A stretch of 64,000 nucleotides of DNA from Hydrogenivirga caldilitoris (lineage in GTDB: Bacteria; Aquificota; Aquificia; Aquificales; Aquificaceae): NCBI RefSeq assembly GCF_003664005.1, contig NZ_RCCJ01000001.1, positions 1,426,001-1,490,000 on the forward strand. Direction: 5' to 3'. The position numbers and the translations under genes are program-made. The notes under the pieces are model-generated. The model had not been told where the DNA came from and searched no databases. It saw only the letters and a program-made list of their open reading frames with translations. Position 1 is the stretch's first letter; each line of letters starts with the position of its first letter. Shown in pieces: positions 51,777-59,846 of the stretch.

Positions 51777-51782
51777 TATATT
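51777..51782 (+). promoter_or_regulatory. -10 box close to the queF start
   Basis: TATATT lies 7 nt before the queF ATG at 51790, with no ribosome-binding site. Confidence 0.4.
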
Positions 51783-51789
51783 TAATCAC

Positions 51790-52182
51790 ATGGAAGAGGT
51801 AAGGGAAAAGAAGTACGGAGAGATAGCGATAGAGCAGGCGGAGCTTGAACCCTGGGAGAACCCGACTCCTGAGAGGGACTACATGATAGAGATAACCTTC
51901 CCCGAGTTCTCCTGCCTGTGCCCGAGGTCCGGATATCCAGACTACGCGACCATAAGGATACGCTACATACCTGACAGATACATAGTTGAGCTCAAATCCT
52001 TAAAGCTCTGGCTCAATAAGTTCAGGAACAGGTATATCTCCCACGAGCAGGCGACCAACGAGATATACACCGCCCTATACGAGACCCTGAAGCCGAGGTT
52101 CTTAGAAGTGATAGGGGACTTCAACCCGAGGGGAAACGTCCACACGGTGGTGAAGCTCAGGAGTGACGGGAAATATGATTAA
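51790..52182 (+). CDS. queF: NADPH-dependent 7-cyano-7-deazaguanine reductase QueF
   Basis: This 130-residue short (YkvM-type) QueF reduces preQ0 to preQ1 for queuosine in tRNA. The nucleophile is Cys44 in [10 protein letters not shown] with Asp51 seven residues later, matching the family geometry, and ELKSLKLW is the QueF motif. There is no Shine-Dalgarno. The regulator downstream starts inside its end. Confidence 0.93.
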   Translation: MEEVREKKYGEIAIEQAELEPWENPTPERDYMIEITFPEFSCLCPRSGYPDYATIRIRYIPDRYIVELKSLKLWLNKFRNRYISHEQATNEIYTALYETLKPRFLEVIGDFNPRGNVHTVVKLRSDGKYD

Positions 52183-52858
52183 GGAAGAGAAGCTTTGGTA
52201 TCTCAAGAACCTTGACATACTTTCCGGACTATCCGAAGAAGAGCTGAAGTTTTTAGACGATAACTCAGTGGGTCTTAACGTTAAGAAAGGAACCACCATA
52301 TACTCTCCAGAGGAAAAGGAAGAGTTTCTTTACTTCGTAAAAAGGGGAAGTGTCAGACTCTATAAAGTTGACAGCAATGGTAAGGAGATAACCTTCGCGA
52401 TACTTGGGGCTGGTGACATATTCGGTGGTATATCTCCCTATGACAGAGACATGTACGGTGAGTTCGCCGTTGCCCTGGAAGACACATTCATATGTCTCGT
52501 AAACAAAAGGGTTTTCTTCAGCCGTATGAGTAGGAACCCCACGATTATGCTTAGGTTGAATAAGTTTCTTGGTTTAATGACCTACGAATTGGAACTCAGA
52601 ATTGAAGAACTCGTAGCCAAACCGGTTTTAACCAGGCTTGCCTCCCTGTTGTTGAGGCTCCAAGACAGGTTCGGCGACCCTGAAGGTGACATAAAACTGT
52701 CCCTATCCCACAGAGAGCTCGCAAGCCTTATAGGGGCAACCAGGGAAGCGACCACTATAGCCCTTAATGAGCTCAAGGATATGGGTGCGATTGAGATCGG
52801 CAGGAAGAAGATAAAGGTCATCAGTAGGAAACTCCTTGAAGAGCTCTCTACATTTTGA
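52175..52858 (+). CDS. Crp/Fnr family transcription regulator
   Basis: This 227-residue regulator has an N-terminal cyclic-nucleotide-binding-like domain ([30 protein letters not shown] ... GAGDIFGGI split by position) and a C-terminal winged helix ([28 protein letters not shown]). No Fnr-type N-terminal cysteine cluster is present. Its ATG at 52175 overlaps queF by 8 bp. It ends 11 bp into opposing bufC, and its target genes are unknown. Confidence 0.88.
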   Translation: MIKEEKLWYLKNLDILSGLSEEELKFLDDNSVGLNVKKGTTIYSPEEKEEFLYFVKRGSVRLYKVDSNGKEITFAILGAGDIFGGISPYDRDMYGEFAVALEDTFICLVNKRVFFSRMSRNPTIMLRLNKFLGLMTYELELRIEELVAKPVLTRLASLLLRLQDRFGDPEGDIKLSLSHRELASLIGATREATTIALNELKDMGAIEIGRKKIKVISRKLLEELSTF

Positions 52859-53546
52859 CCAGCACTCCGACAGATACAAGCCTGGACATGAAGTTCTCAA
52901 GGTAGGGTATAACCTCCTCAAGTTCAAATTCAAGTTCCCTTCTCTCAAGGGCGGTTTTTGGGCTCACTCCTCCTACCACCTCTTTCAGGTAGCCATAAAC
53001 AAACTCCGTCAGCTCCACACTCTTCACATTCTCATCTCTATCCCTGTACATAAGCAGGTAGTAATTACCCTTAGCGGCAATCATCTCCTCATAAGACATA
53101 GAGTTAAACCTGTGAACGGGAAAGGAAAAATGAAGAATCTTAGCCGATGATGAGAGCCTGTAGCTCCCCTTCCATGAGAAACCTTCAGATAATCTCTCAT
53201 CAGGTGCGTTAAAGAGTTCCACTTCCAGCCATTCGTATAGGGCAAGCTCCTCAAGAAAGGGCAGTTTAGCCTTCAGGGGGAGTTCTTTTCCTCTAAAAAA
53301 ATCAACGAACTCGTTTCCAAGGTCTAACAGAAGCGGGCTTGTATGCTTCAACCTCATAAACTCCCTGACAAGTGGTTCAAGCTCATCTCCGAGGTATTGA
53401 GAAAGTGACGGAAGCGAAGTCTCTATGAATTCCTCAAACCTGTTGTAGACAAGCAGAAAGTATAGCTCTAACCTCTCATTTTCGGGAGGCGTGATTCCCT
53501 TGGCTGTGGCAAAAAGTTTCCTCATCTCAGCAAGCTCTCTTTGCAC
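52848..53546 (-). CDS. bufC: BufC-like protein (DUF2063), partner of MNIO enzyme
   Basis: This 232-residue protein fits the DUF2063 partner of MNIO enzymes, which binds the precursor and presents it for modification. The N-terminal half is helical (about 1-100; LEVYFLLVYNRFEEFIETSLPSLSQYL-like) and the C-terminal half has a mixed fold. The start is GTG 53546 behind AGGAG, overlapping bufB by 20 bp; an ATG at 53525 is an alternative. The assignment leans on the adjacent MNIO gene and the precursor. Confidence 0.75.
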   Translation of the reverse strand: MQRELAEMRKLFATAKGITPPENERLELYFLLVYNRFEEFIETSLPSLSQYLGDELEPLVREFMRLKHTSPLLLDLGNEFVDFFRGKELPLKAKLPFLEELALYEWLEVELFNAPDERLSEGFSWKGSYRLSSSAKILHFSFPVHRFNSMSYEEMIAAKGNYYLLMYRDRDENVKSVELTEFVYGYLKEVVGGVSPKTALERRELEFELEEVIPYLENFMSRLVSVGVLVKM

Positions 53547-54351
53547 CTCTAAAACTCCTCACTTCTTCAAGCTCGCTCATCAGCTCTCCGTACGAAGGTA
53601 TGTTGTTGTCCCTCTCCAAGAGAACAGGGATATCAGGTTTCTTTGATAGAACATAGGCAAGAAGCTCCAGAACTTCCTCCTTAACCTTCTCTCCATGGGT
53701 ATCTATAAGAATCCTGTCATCCTTATCGTGTCCAGCTATATGTATGTAAGCTACCCTATCCAAAGGCATACATTCTATAAACTCGTAAGGGTTGTATCCA
53801 TGGTTAACCGAGTTCACGTAAACATTGTTAACATCAAGTAGCAGGTAAGCCCCACTCTCCTCCAAAACTCCCTTTATAAACTCCCATTCCTCCATATCCT
53901 TCAATGGAGTATAGTAATAAGAGATGTTCTCAATTATCAATGGTATTTCAAGGAATTCCTGAACCTTCCTTATCTTATCCGAAACAAACTTTATCGTATT
54001 ATCAGTAAAGGGCAAAGGGAACAGGTCATGCAGGTATTCACCACCCATAGAGGAAAAACTAAGGTGCTCCGAATAAACCTTAATATCAAAGTCCTTTAAA
54101 AAACTCTTTATCTGCTTGAGGAAGGCGTAATTGAGTTCATCTGGAGAACCTACAGAAAGGGAGAGTCCGTGACAAACTACAGGGAAACGCTCCCTAACCC
54201 TCTCAAGGACCCTTCTGAAGAAACCTCCCCTCCTCAGCCAGTTCTCAGGTGCGATTTCAAACCACTCAGGTGATGAGTCATAATTTACTACCTCTTCAGC
54301 GAATGAATATCTGAGACCGAGTCCAAAGCCTTTAGGTAAGTTTAAGTCCAT
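53527..54351 (-). CDS. bufB: MNIO-family (DUF692) peptide-modifying oxidase, BufB-like
   Basis: This 274-residue TIM-barrel enzyme belongs to the multinuclear non-heme iron oxidative enzymes that modify cysteines of RiPP precursors. Iron-ligand regions are seen: VCHGLSLSVGS, VYSEHLSFS, LLLDVNNVYVNSVNHGYNP, YIHIAGHDKDD, DTHGEKV and LLERDNNIP. It is expected to convert precursor cysteines, as bufferin MNIOs form thiooxazoles. The ATG at 54351 lies 5 nt after TATACT with no Shine-Dalgarno, so a leaderless start is possible. Confidence 0.88.
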   Translation of the reverse strand: MDLNLPKGFGLGLRYSFAEEVVNYDSSPEWFEIAPENWLRRGGFFRRVLERVRERFPVVCHGLSLSVGSPDELNYAFLKQIKSFLKDFDIKVYSEHLSFSSMGGEYLHDLFPLPFTDNTIKFVSDKIRKVQEFLEIPLIIENISYYYTPLKDMEEWEFIKGVLEESGAYLLLDVNNVYVNSVNHGYNPYEFIECMPLDRVAYIHIAGHDKDDRILIDTHGEKVKEEVLELLAYVLSKKPDIPVLLERDNNIPSYGELMSELEEVRSFRGAKRAC

Positions 54352-54356
54352 GTCCA

Positions 54357-54362
54357 AGTATA
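54357..54362 (-). promoter_or_regulatory. -10 box close to the bufB start
   Basis: TATACT on the minus strand lies 5 nt from the ATG at 54351. In the same gap, AACTTAAC (near 54363) and GTTAAGTT (near 54429) form distant inverted arms that flank the divergent promoters. Confidence 0.35.
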
Positions 54363-54455
54363 AACTTAACCCAAATCCTCGTATATTTGGTGAGATAGAT
54401 TACAGATAACTTCCGTGGAGAGTCTATAGTTAAGTTACAAGGAGGTGTAGAAGCC

Positions 54456-54743
54456 ATGAACGGAAAGCAAAAACTTATGGGCCTTTTAGGTTCAGCAGTC
54501 CTACTCGGACTGGGAGCAGAAGGAGTAACACCAGCCCATGCTGGTGAAGGTAAGTGTGCGGGTAAAACAGGCGGGACCAGTACGGAGAAAGCCAAAGAGG
54601 CTACCTGTGCTGGAATGAAGAAGGAAGGCAAGGAAGCTACCTGTGCCGGCACAAAAGAGAAAAAGAAAAAAACTAAGGAGATGACATGCGCAGGACCTGG
54701 GGGATGCGGTGGGAAGATGAAAAAGGACGGCTCAAAGTCCTAA
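54456..54743 (+). CDS. bufA: Bufferin-like RiPP precursor (BufA-like), five cysteines
   Basis: This 95-residue secreted peptide has a signal (MNGKQKLMGLLGSAVLLGLG, probable cleavage after AHA at 28) and a Lys/Gly-rich mature region. Cysteines at 34, 51, 63, 78 and 84 all lie in C-A/G-G contexts: EGKCAG, ATCAG, ATCAG, MTCAG and GGCGG. EGKC resembles the EGKCG motif of bufferins, where an MNIO makes copper-binding thiooxazoles. A strong AAGGAGGTG precedes the ATG. It is divergent from bufB-bufC and leads to the DoxX gene. Confidence 0.82.
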   Translation: MNGKQKLMGLLGSAVLLGLGAEGVTPAHAGEGKCAGKTGGTSTEKAKEATCAGMKKEGKEATCAGTKEKKKKTKEMTCAGPGGCGGKMKKDGSKS

Positions 54744-54778
54744 ACCGAAGACCCAATTAAAAAGCTGGAGGGAACGCT

Positions 54779-55255
54779 ATGACTTCAAACCTAAGCGGTG
54801 TGGTTCGCCTTTATGAAAAGGGGCTAAATCTCCTGCCTCCCCTCCAGTCTCTTTTCCTTCTTTTTGTGAGACTTTACTGGGGATGGCTCTTTGCCCAAGC
54901 AGGATACGGTAAGCTCACCCATATAGATAGAACAACAGAATTTTTCGGAAGCCTTGGGATGCCATTTCCCGAATTTAACGCTTACTTTATAGGTCTTACA
55001 GAGTTTCTTGGAGGTGTTCTTATAAGCCTGGGACTTGGGACAAGACTGGTGGGTGCCTTTCTGGCTGGAGAGATGTTCGTTGCATACCTGGTAGCTCACA
55101 GGAGTGAGCTCATGAGCGTATTTTCAGATCCAAGCGAGTTTTACACTGCACCACCCTTCACCTTTATGTTTGCCTCTCTGATACTATTTCTGTTCGGTGC
55201 AGGGAAGATATCCCTTGACAATCTGGTTACCAAGGTCACAAGAGGTTTAGAATAA
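54779..55255 (+). CDS. bufD: DoxX-family membrane protein (BufD-like)
   Basis: This 158-residue four-helix membrane protein of the DoxX family has the features RLYWGWLFAQAGYGKLTH, FFGSLGMPFPEFNAYFIGLTE (motif split) and GLGTRLVGAFLAGEMFVAYL. DoxX proteins accompany many bufferin operons. It lies 35 bp after bufA with its own GGAGGG site and 4 bp before the cysteine-cluster gene. Its exact function is unknown; quinone or thiol redox roles have been suggested for the family. Confidence 0.82.
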   Translation: MTSNLSGVVRLYEKGLNLLPPLQSLFLLFVRLYWGWLFAQAGYGKLTHIDRTTEFFGSLGMPFPEFNAYFIGLTEFLGGVLISLGLGTRLVGAFLAGEMFVAYLVAHRSELMSVFSDPSEFYTAPPFTFMFASLILFLFGAGKISLDNLVTKVTRGLE

Positions 55256-55259
55256 ACTT

Positions 55260-55928
55260 ATGCCCTCAGAAAGCGAATATGCTGAGGAAAGAAGCCGGCT
55301 CTTTGAAGAAACGCTTAAAAAAGCCACGGAAGACATCAAGGTTGACTGCCGAAGGGGCTGTACTTACTGCTGTTACGGGGTTACCCTCTGGATAAAGAGA
55401 GTTGAAGCTGTCCTAATGGTTGATTTTCTGAATAGGCTACCGTTAAAGGAAAGGAAGGAAATCTGGCACAGGATAAAGAATTACGCAAAGCTCTATGAGG
55501 AAGAGGCTAAAAGGGTAGGGTACGCACCTAGTTTCCCCATCAAAGAGGAGGACCTTGATATAGAAAAGCTGGGTGTGATCGGCGGTTTAGGTATGAACGA
55601 GGTACCTTGTCCCTTCCTTGAAGAACACACGGGAGTATGCCTCATATATGAGGCAAGGCCGGACATGTGCCGACTCATGCTCTATGAGAACAGTTCTGTA
55701 TGTAAAAGAGACTGGGAAAACCCCCTCGGCTTCCTGTGGAAGAGGGAGATAGCACCCTTTATGGACGATATTAAGGCGAGGTTTTTCCCAAGGTGGAAGC
55801 TCAAGAGAGGAGAGCTCTCAAAGAAGTTCCCAAGTTTGGAGCAAGAGAAGCTTGAGGGAGAAGTGGGCTTCGTAACCCACTTTATAAGGTTTGACCCTGT
55901 GAGAAAGGTTTTCAAGGTTACCGGTTAG
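55260..55928 (+). CDS. YkgJ-type cysteine-cluster protein linked to the bufferin locus
   Basis: This 222-residue soluble protein carries a YkgJ-like cysteine cluster: CRRGCTYCCYG near residue 28-36, then CPFLEEHTGVCLIYEARPDMCR and SSVCKRD. Such clusters chelate iron, zinc or an Fe-S centre. The C-terminal third is Lys-rich and unlike the family core. It starts 4 nt after the DoxX stop, so it belongs to the bufA operon. It could supply iron to the MNIO enzyme or handle copper; both are guesses. Confidence 0.78.
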   Translation: MPSESEYAEERSRLFEETLKKATEDIKVDCRRGCTYCCYGVTLWIKRVEAVLMVDFLNRLPLKERKEIWHRIKNYAKLYEEEAKRVGYAPSFPIKEEDLDIEKLGVIGGLGMNEVPCPFLEEHTGVCLIYEARPDMCRLMLYENSSVCKRDWENPLGFLWKREIAPFMDDIKARFFPRWKLKRGELSKKFPSLEQEKLEGEVGFVTHFIRFDPVRKVFKVTG

Positions 55929-56835
55929 GGAGTCTGCAGTCCCTGAAGGTTTCCCATACGTATCTATTCAGCGGGTAGTTTAAGTACTCCCATTCACGCT
56001 TTGATGCATCGTAAACTCTCATTCCTTGATAACCGGCAAAGTCCATAACCATATAGAGAAAAGCTGCACCAGTGCCTCCAAAGCAAAAGAGCAGGACTTC
56101 ATCTTCCCTCTTAATACCCTGATTCTTCAAAAACTCATCTACATAGGCAGGGATTTTTATCAGGAGCTTGTTGGTCCTCTTATCTCTCTGAATCCACCAC
56201 TCCCAAGGTAAAGAGATAGAACAGGGAACATGTCCGTACTTTTTAGCAGCTGGAAACTTGGATATACCAAAGTAATGCCCTACAGGTCTACCATCTAAGA
56301 TAGGTTTCTTACCTATGCTATTGAGCAGGTAATCCGCATCTATCTCCTTCCTGGGGTTATAGTTTGCCCTGAAGTTTCCTTCCTTTATCTGTGGCTCATC
56401 GTAACTTACAGGAAAACCCTTGTTACTCCAGCCAGACCAACCTCCATCCAGCAGGGCTACCTTCTCGTGACCAAGAAGATGGAAAATCCAGTATGCGTAG
56501 ACAGCACCGAGAATCTCATTGGTGTTGTTACCCTTATAATAAAGGACAACTTTTGAGCTGTTGTTTATGCCCCACTTCCTGAAGAGTTTCTCGTACTCCT
56601 TGAGAGGTTTCTTAACAAGGGCTCCTGTTTTCTCATCCATTACCCTCCACTCCTCTTTTTCCGTAAGTCTTGCACCCGGTATGTGCCCCTCAACGAGATA
56701 GCTCTGAGAGTCTGAGAATTCAAGGATAACGATCTCCGGGTCTCCCAGATGCTCTTTCAACCATTCTGGTGACACCAGCTTGGGCAATGAGAAGGACACC
56801 CCTATCATAAGGAGAAGCACAATCAAGAAGTTCAT
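55918..56835 (-). CDS. Exported two-domain thiosulfate sulfurtransferase (rhodanese)
   Basis: This 305-residue protein has a signal peptide (MNFLIVLLLMIGVSFS), an N-terminal rhodanese domain (VSPEWLKEHLGDPEIVILEF, about 20-150) and a catalytic C-terminal one (about 165-290) with ILDGRPVGHYFG and the active-site cysteine in LLFCFGGTGA. It moves sulfane sulfur in the periplasm. It overlaps opposing YkgJ-type gene by 11 bp. Confidence 0.9.
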   Translation of the reverse strand: MNFLIVLLLMIGVSFSLPKLVSPEWLKEHLGDPEIVILEFSDSQSYLVEGHIPGARLTEKEEWRVMDEKTGALVKKPLKEYEKLFRKWGINNSSKVVLYYKGNNTNEILGAVYAYWIFHLLGHEKVALLDGGWSGWSNKGFPVSYDEPQIKEGNFRANYNPRKEIDADYLLNSIGKKPILDGRPVGHYFGISKFPAAKKYGHVPCSISLPWEWWIQRDKRTNKLLIKIPAYVDEFLKNQGIKREDEVLLFCFGGTGAAFLYMVMDFAGYQGMRVYDASKREWEYLNYPLNRYVWETFRDCRLPNR

Positions 56836-56915
56836 GTGAATACCTCCTGAGCTCCTTTCAGAAAAATAAACCCATCTGTTAACCGGAAGTCAAGTATTAA
56901 GCTCACAAAAACAAA

Positions 56916-56945
56916 TTGACATATCACTTAATCACCACATATTTA
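56916..56945 (+). promoter_or_regulatory. Promoter ending at the DUF2203 start codon
   Basis: TTGACA (56916-56921) and TATTTA (56940-56945) are spaced by 18 bp. The ATG follows 5 nt later with no ribosome-binding site, so transcription should begin at or near the ATG. Confidence 0.5.
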
Positions 56946-56950
56946 AGAGC

Positions 56951-57343
56951 ATGAAGGTGTTTACCCTTGAAGAAGCGAGGAACCTACTTATAAAGATAAA
57001 GCCGATAGTGGAGGATATAAACATAAAGAAGTCTGAACTCTATGAGTTTTATTCCCGTTTGGAGGATGAACAGGACGAGCTAGAAAAGATGTACTATCAA
57101 ACCAAGGTTAAGGAACTGGAGAGTCTGATAAAGCACGGCTTCTTAAGGATTGAGGAGTTTGGAGGAGTGATAAAGGGTGTGGACCCTATACTCATTGATT
57201 TCCTCTCCTACCACGAGGGAAGGTACATATGGCTATGCTGGAAGGAGGATGAGGAAACCATAATGTTCTGGCATGAGCTCAACGATGGCTTTGCTGGAAG
57301 GAAACCTGTTGATTACCTAGAAGGCTCAGAGAGGCTCCTTTGA
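56951..57343 (+). CDS. DUF2203 family protein
   Basis: This 130-residue soluble protein has the DUF2203 pattern: a start KVFTLEEARNLLIKIKP, a coiled-coil helix pair in the middle, and the C-terminal signature YIWLCWKEDEETIMFWHELNDGFAGRKPVD split by position. The function is unknown. It overlaps the opposing transglycosylase by 18 bp. Confidence 0.85.
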   Translation: MKVFTLEEARNLLIKIKPIVEDINIKKSELYEFYSRLEDEQDELEKMYYQTKVKELESLIKHGFLRIEEFGGVIKGVDPILIDFLSYHEGRYIWLCWKEDEETIMFWHELNDGFAGRKPVDYLEGSERLL

Positions 57344-58960
57344 AAGCTTTTCCGAGTAAACGTAGTAAAACCATATAACCCTCTTCACGTACCTTCTTGT
57401 TTCATCGTAGGGTATGGTCTCTATAAAAACAAAATCGTCCTCGTACTGTTGCCAGCTCTTTACAGCTCCCTGACCGGCGTTGTAGGAGGCTACAGACCTA
57501 ACCAAATCCCCGTTCCAGAAATCAAGTAGATATCTCAGATAGGCTACTCCAAGGGTTATATTTGTTTCAATGTCATAAATATCATCATACACAAACCCAA
57601 TACGCTCAGCCTTCCACCTTGCCGTTGTGTCAAGCAACTGCATAAGCCCCTTTGCATTGGATTTAGAGAGTGCTCTTGTATCAAATAGACTCTCCTGTCT
57701 CATAACAGCATAAATAAGCGCCTCTTTAACGGCAAACTTATCAGAAATTCTCTGCACAAGCGGTCTGAAAGGTAAAGGATAGGCTATACCTCTATAAAAA
57801 GGGGAGTTAGCCCCGTAATTGCGAGCGGCAACCTTTAGGGCTAGGTACGGGTCAACCTTAAGGATTTCAAGTATATCCTCTGGGAGAAGCTCCTCCGCTC
57901 TGTTGAGAGCTTCAAGTCTCATATAGTAATTGAACCCGAGGCTCTGTATACCCAGCAACCTGATACCGAGAGGAGATGGCTTCCCAACGAGCTTAAATTC
58001 CCCCTTTTCATACACTGGCAAGCCCAGAAATTTTCTCGCTACGGAGGCGTAGAATCCTTCGTACCTTGCACTCTCCTTTAGATAGTATTCTGCAAGTTCT
58101 CTTTCTCCAAGCTTACTTAAGACCTTATACTTCCAGAAGCTCACCTGCGCTCTCTCCATATTTCCTGCTGCAAACCTCTGAGCTTCCGAAAAGTTCTCAT
58201 AGGCGAGTCTGTATCTTCCGAGAATGAAATCTATGAGCCCCACGCGGAACAGAGATTCAAAGTTATAGCCAGACCTAAGGAAAAACTTCCTTGCCTTCTT
58301 TAAGTCTCCCTTAGAAAGAAGATGCCAGGCGTACTTATAATAAAGGTCTTCTCTACCAGCCTGTCTGAGGAAATCCTCTGCCCCCTTCGTATCACCAAGC
58401 TTTATATAAACAAGGAGGGCGTAAACCTTCGCCCTATCGTCCTGACAATTGGTCAACTCACCCAAACTCCTCTCATACTCCCTGAGTCTGAAAAGAGACA
58501 AGCCCCTATAAAAACAGCTCTCAGATATATTCAGAACTTCCTTGTAAAGTCCCTTTGACAGGAGCCTGCTGTACACCTTCTCCCTTTCCTGCTCATTTAA
58601 CTCAACCTTTGGCAAAAGCTCTATGGCGTGCTCAGGGAACCTCAGCACAAGGACTTTCTCCTCCAAGCCTAAAGATAGCCACAGCTTTGCAACGGTTTCC
58701 CCGTATTCATCTCTAGCGTTATCTAGGTTTATACCGGTAAGTATGAACCTGGCTCTATCCTTATCCCCAGATTCTGCAAGCAATTTAGCAACTTCTACCT
58801 TAAGCTCGTCCTTAAAGACAGCGTCTGGATAATTGTTTAATAGAAAAAGACCAACCTTAACATCCTTTGTATCTCTAAACTGTTTGAGAAGCTTATACTC
58901 AGCTGGTACTTGAGAGAAAACAAAGGCTGTGAGGAGGAAAAGGACGGGGAGCAGTTTCAC
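57326..58960 (-). CDS. Soluble lytic murein transglycosylase (SLT) with TPR-like repeats
   Basis: This 544-residue periplasmic enzyme cleaves peptidoglycan glycan strands. It has a signal peptide (MKLLPVLFLLTAFVFSQ), a long TPR-like helical region (about 20-380), and a C-terminal goose-lysozyme domain with catalytic Glu in AVMRQESLFDTRALSKSNAKG, then MQLLDTTA and NITLGVAYLRYLL, ASYNAGQGAV. The layout matches E. coli Slt70 in a shorter form. It overlaps the YmdB-like gene by 4 bp. Confidence 0.9.
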   Translation of the reverse strand: MKLLPVLFLLTAFVFSQVPAEYKLLKQFRDTKDVKVGLFLLNNYPDAVFKDELKVEVAKLLAESGDKDRARFILTGINLDNARDEYGETVAKLWLSLGLEEKVLVLRFPEHAIELLPKVELNEQEREKVYSRLLSKGLYKEVLNISESCFYRGLSLFRLREYERSLGELTNCQDDRAKVYALLVYIKLGDTKGAEDFLRQAGREDLYYKYAWHLLSKGDLKKARKFFLRSGYNFESLFRVGLIDFILGRYRLAYENFSEAQRFAAGNMERAQVSFWKYKVLSKLGERELAEYYLKESARYEGFYASVARKFLGLPVYEKGEFKLVGKPSPLGIRLLGIQSLGFNYYMRLEALNRAEELLPEDILEILKVDPYLALKVAARNYGANSPFYRGIAYPLPFRPLVQRISDKFAVKEALIYAVMRQESLFDTRALSKSNAKGLMQLLDTTARWKAERIGFVYDDIYDIETNITLGVAYLRYLLDFWNGDLVRSVASYNAGQGAVKSWQQYEDDFVFIETIPYDETRRYVKRVIWFYYVYSEKLSKEPL

Positions 58961-59736
58961 TCGTACATCTCCTTTATCCTGCTGATACCCGTAGCTTTAC
59001 CGCTGGTCTCGTCTATGTCAACACTAACAGCGTTGAAAACAACCTTTTCCTTTTCTTCCACCCTGAACTTACGAGGTAAAGCGTATATGAATCTCTCTAT
59101 TGGCTCTTTATAATTCATGCCTATTACTGAATACCAAGCTCCCGTCATACCAACATCAGTTACATAGGCAGTGCCGTTCTTTAAAAGGGTCTCGTCAGCT
59201 GTGGGAACGTGAGTGTGAGTCCCATAAACCACCGAAGCTCTTCCATCAGCGTATATACCAAAAGCCCACTTCTCAGAAGTTACCTCTGCATGAAAATCCA
59301 CAAGGACTATATCCACCTCCTTAGAAAGCAACTCGTATATACGGTCAAAAACCCGGAAGGGATTATCCAGATTCGGTTCAAGGAATACCCTACCCATAAG
59401 GTTTACAACCCCGAACCTGATATCCCCCTTTTCATAGATACCAAATCCCTTACCTGGTACACCCTCTGGGTAGTTGGCAGGTCTGAGAAGGTCTCCAGCC
59501 TTGTCAATGAATTCATATACTTCTTTTTTGTCCCAGATATGATTCCCCGAAGTAAACACGTCTATTCCATAAGACTTAAGCTCCTCATACACCTTCCTGG
59601 TTATACCAAACCCTCCAGCTGCGTTTTCCACATTTGCGATAACAACATCAAACTCGCCACCTCTATCTTCAAGGAATCTGCGGACTCCCTTTCGTCCGGG
59701 ACTGCCTATGATATCACCTACTATCAAAAACCTCAT
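58957..59736 (-). CDS. YmdB-family metallophosphoesterase
   Basis: This 259-residue calcineurin-like phosphoesterase of the YmdB type hydrolyses 2',3'-cyclic nucleotides in other species. Metal ligand motifs are VGDIIGSPGRKGV, NVENAAGGFG, TSGNHIWDKKEV, DFHAEVTSEK and GTHTHVPTADE. In Bacillus YmdB contacts RNase Y; here rny lies just upstream past a tRNA. Its role here is inferred. Confidence 0.92.
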   Translation of the reverse strand: MRFLIVGDIIGSPGRKGVRRFLEDRGGEFDVVIANVENAAGGFGITRKVYEELKSYGIDVFTSGNHIWDKKEVYEFIDKAGDLLRPANYPEGVPGKGFGIYEKGDIRFGVVNLMGRVFLEPNLDNPFRVFDRIYELLSKEVDIVLVDFHAEVTSEKWAFGIYADGRASVVYGTHTHVPTADETLLKNGTAYVTDVGMTGAWYSVIGMNYKEPIERFIYALPRKFRVEEKEKVVFNAVSVDIDETSGKATGISRIKEMYE

Positions 59737-59751
59737 AATTTATTTTTGTAA

Positions 59752-59835
59752 TGCGGGTGGAGGGAGTTGAACCCTCACGCCCTAACGGGCACCGGATCCT
59801 GAGTCCGGCGCGTCTGCCAGTTCCGCCACACCCGC
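59752..59835 (-). tRNA. tRNA-Leu (anticodon CAG)
   Basis: This 84-nt gene on the minus strand has a 7-bp acceptor stem (GCGGGTG / CACCCGC) with discriminator A, a long variable arm, a T-loop GGTTCAACTCC and an anticodon loop CTCAGGA giving CAG. CCA is not encoded (A is followed by TTA). It is located between rny and the YmdB-like gene. Confidence 0.95.
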
Positions 59836-59846
59836 GCTAATAATTA

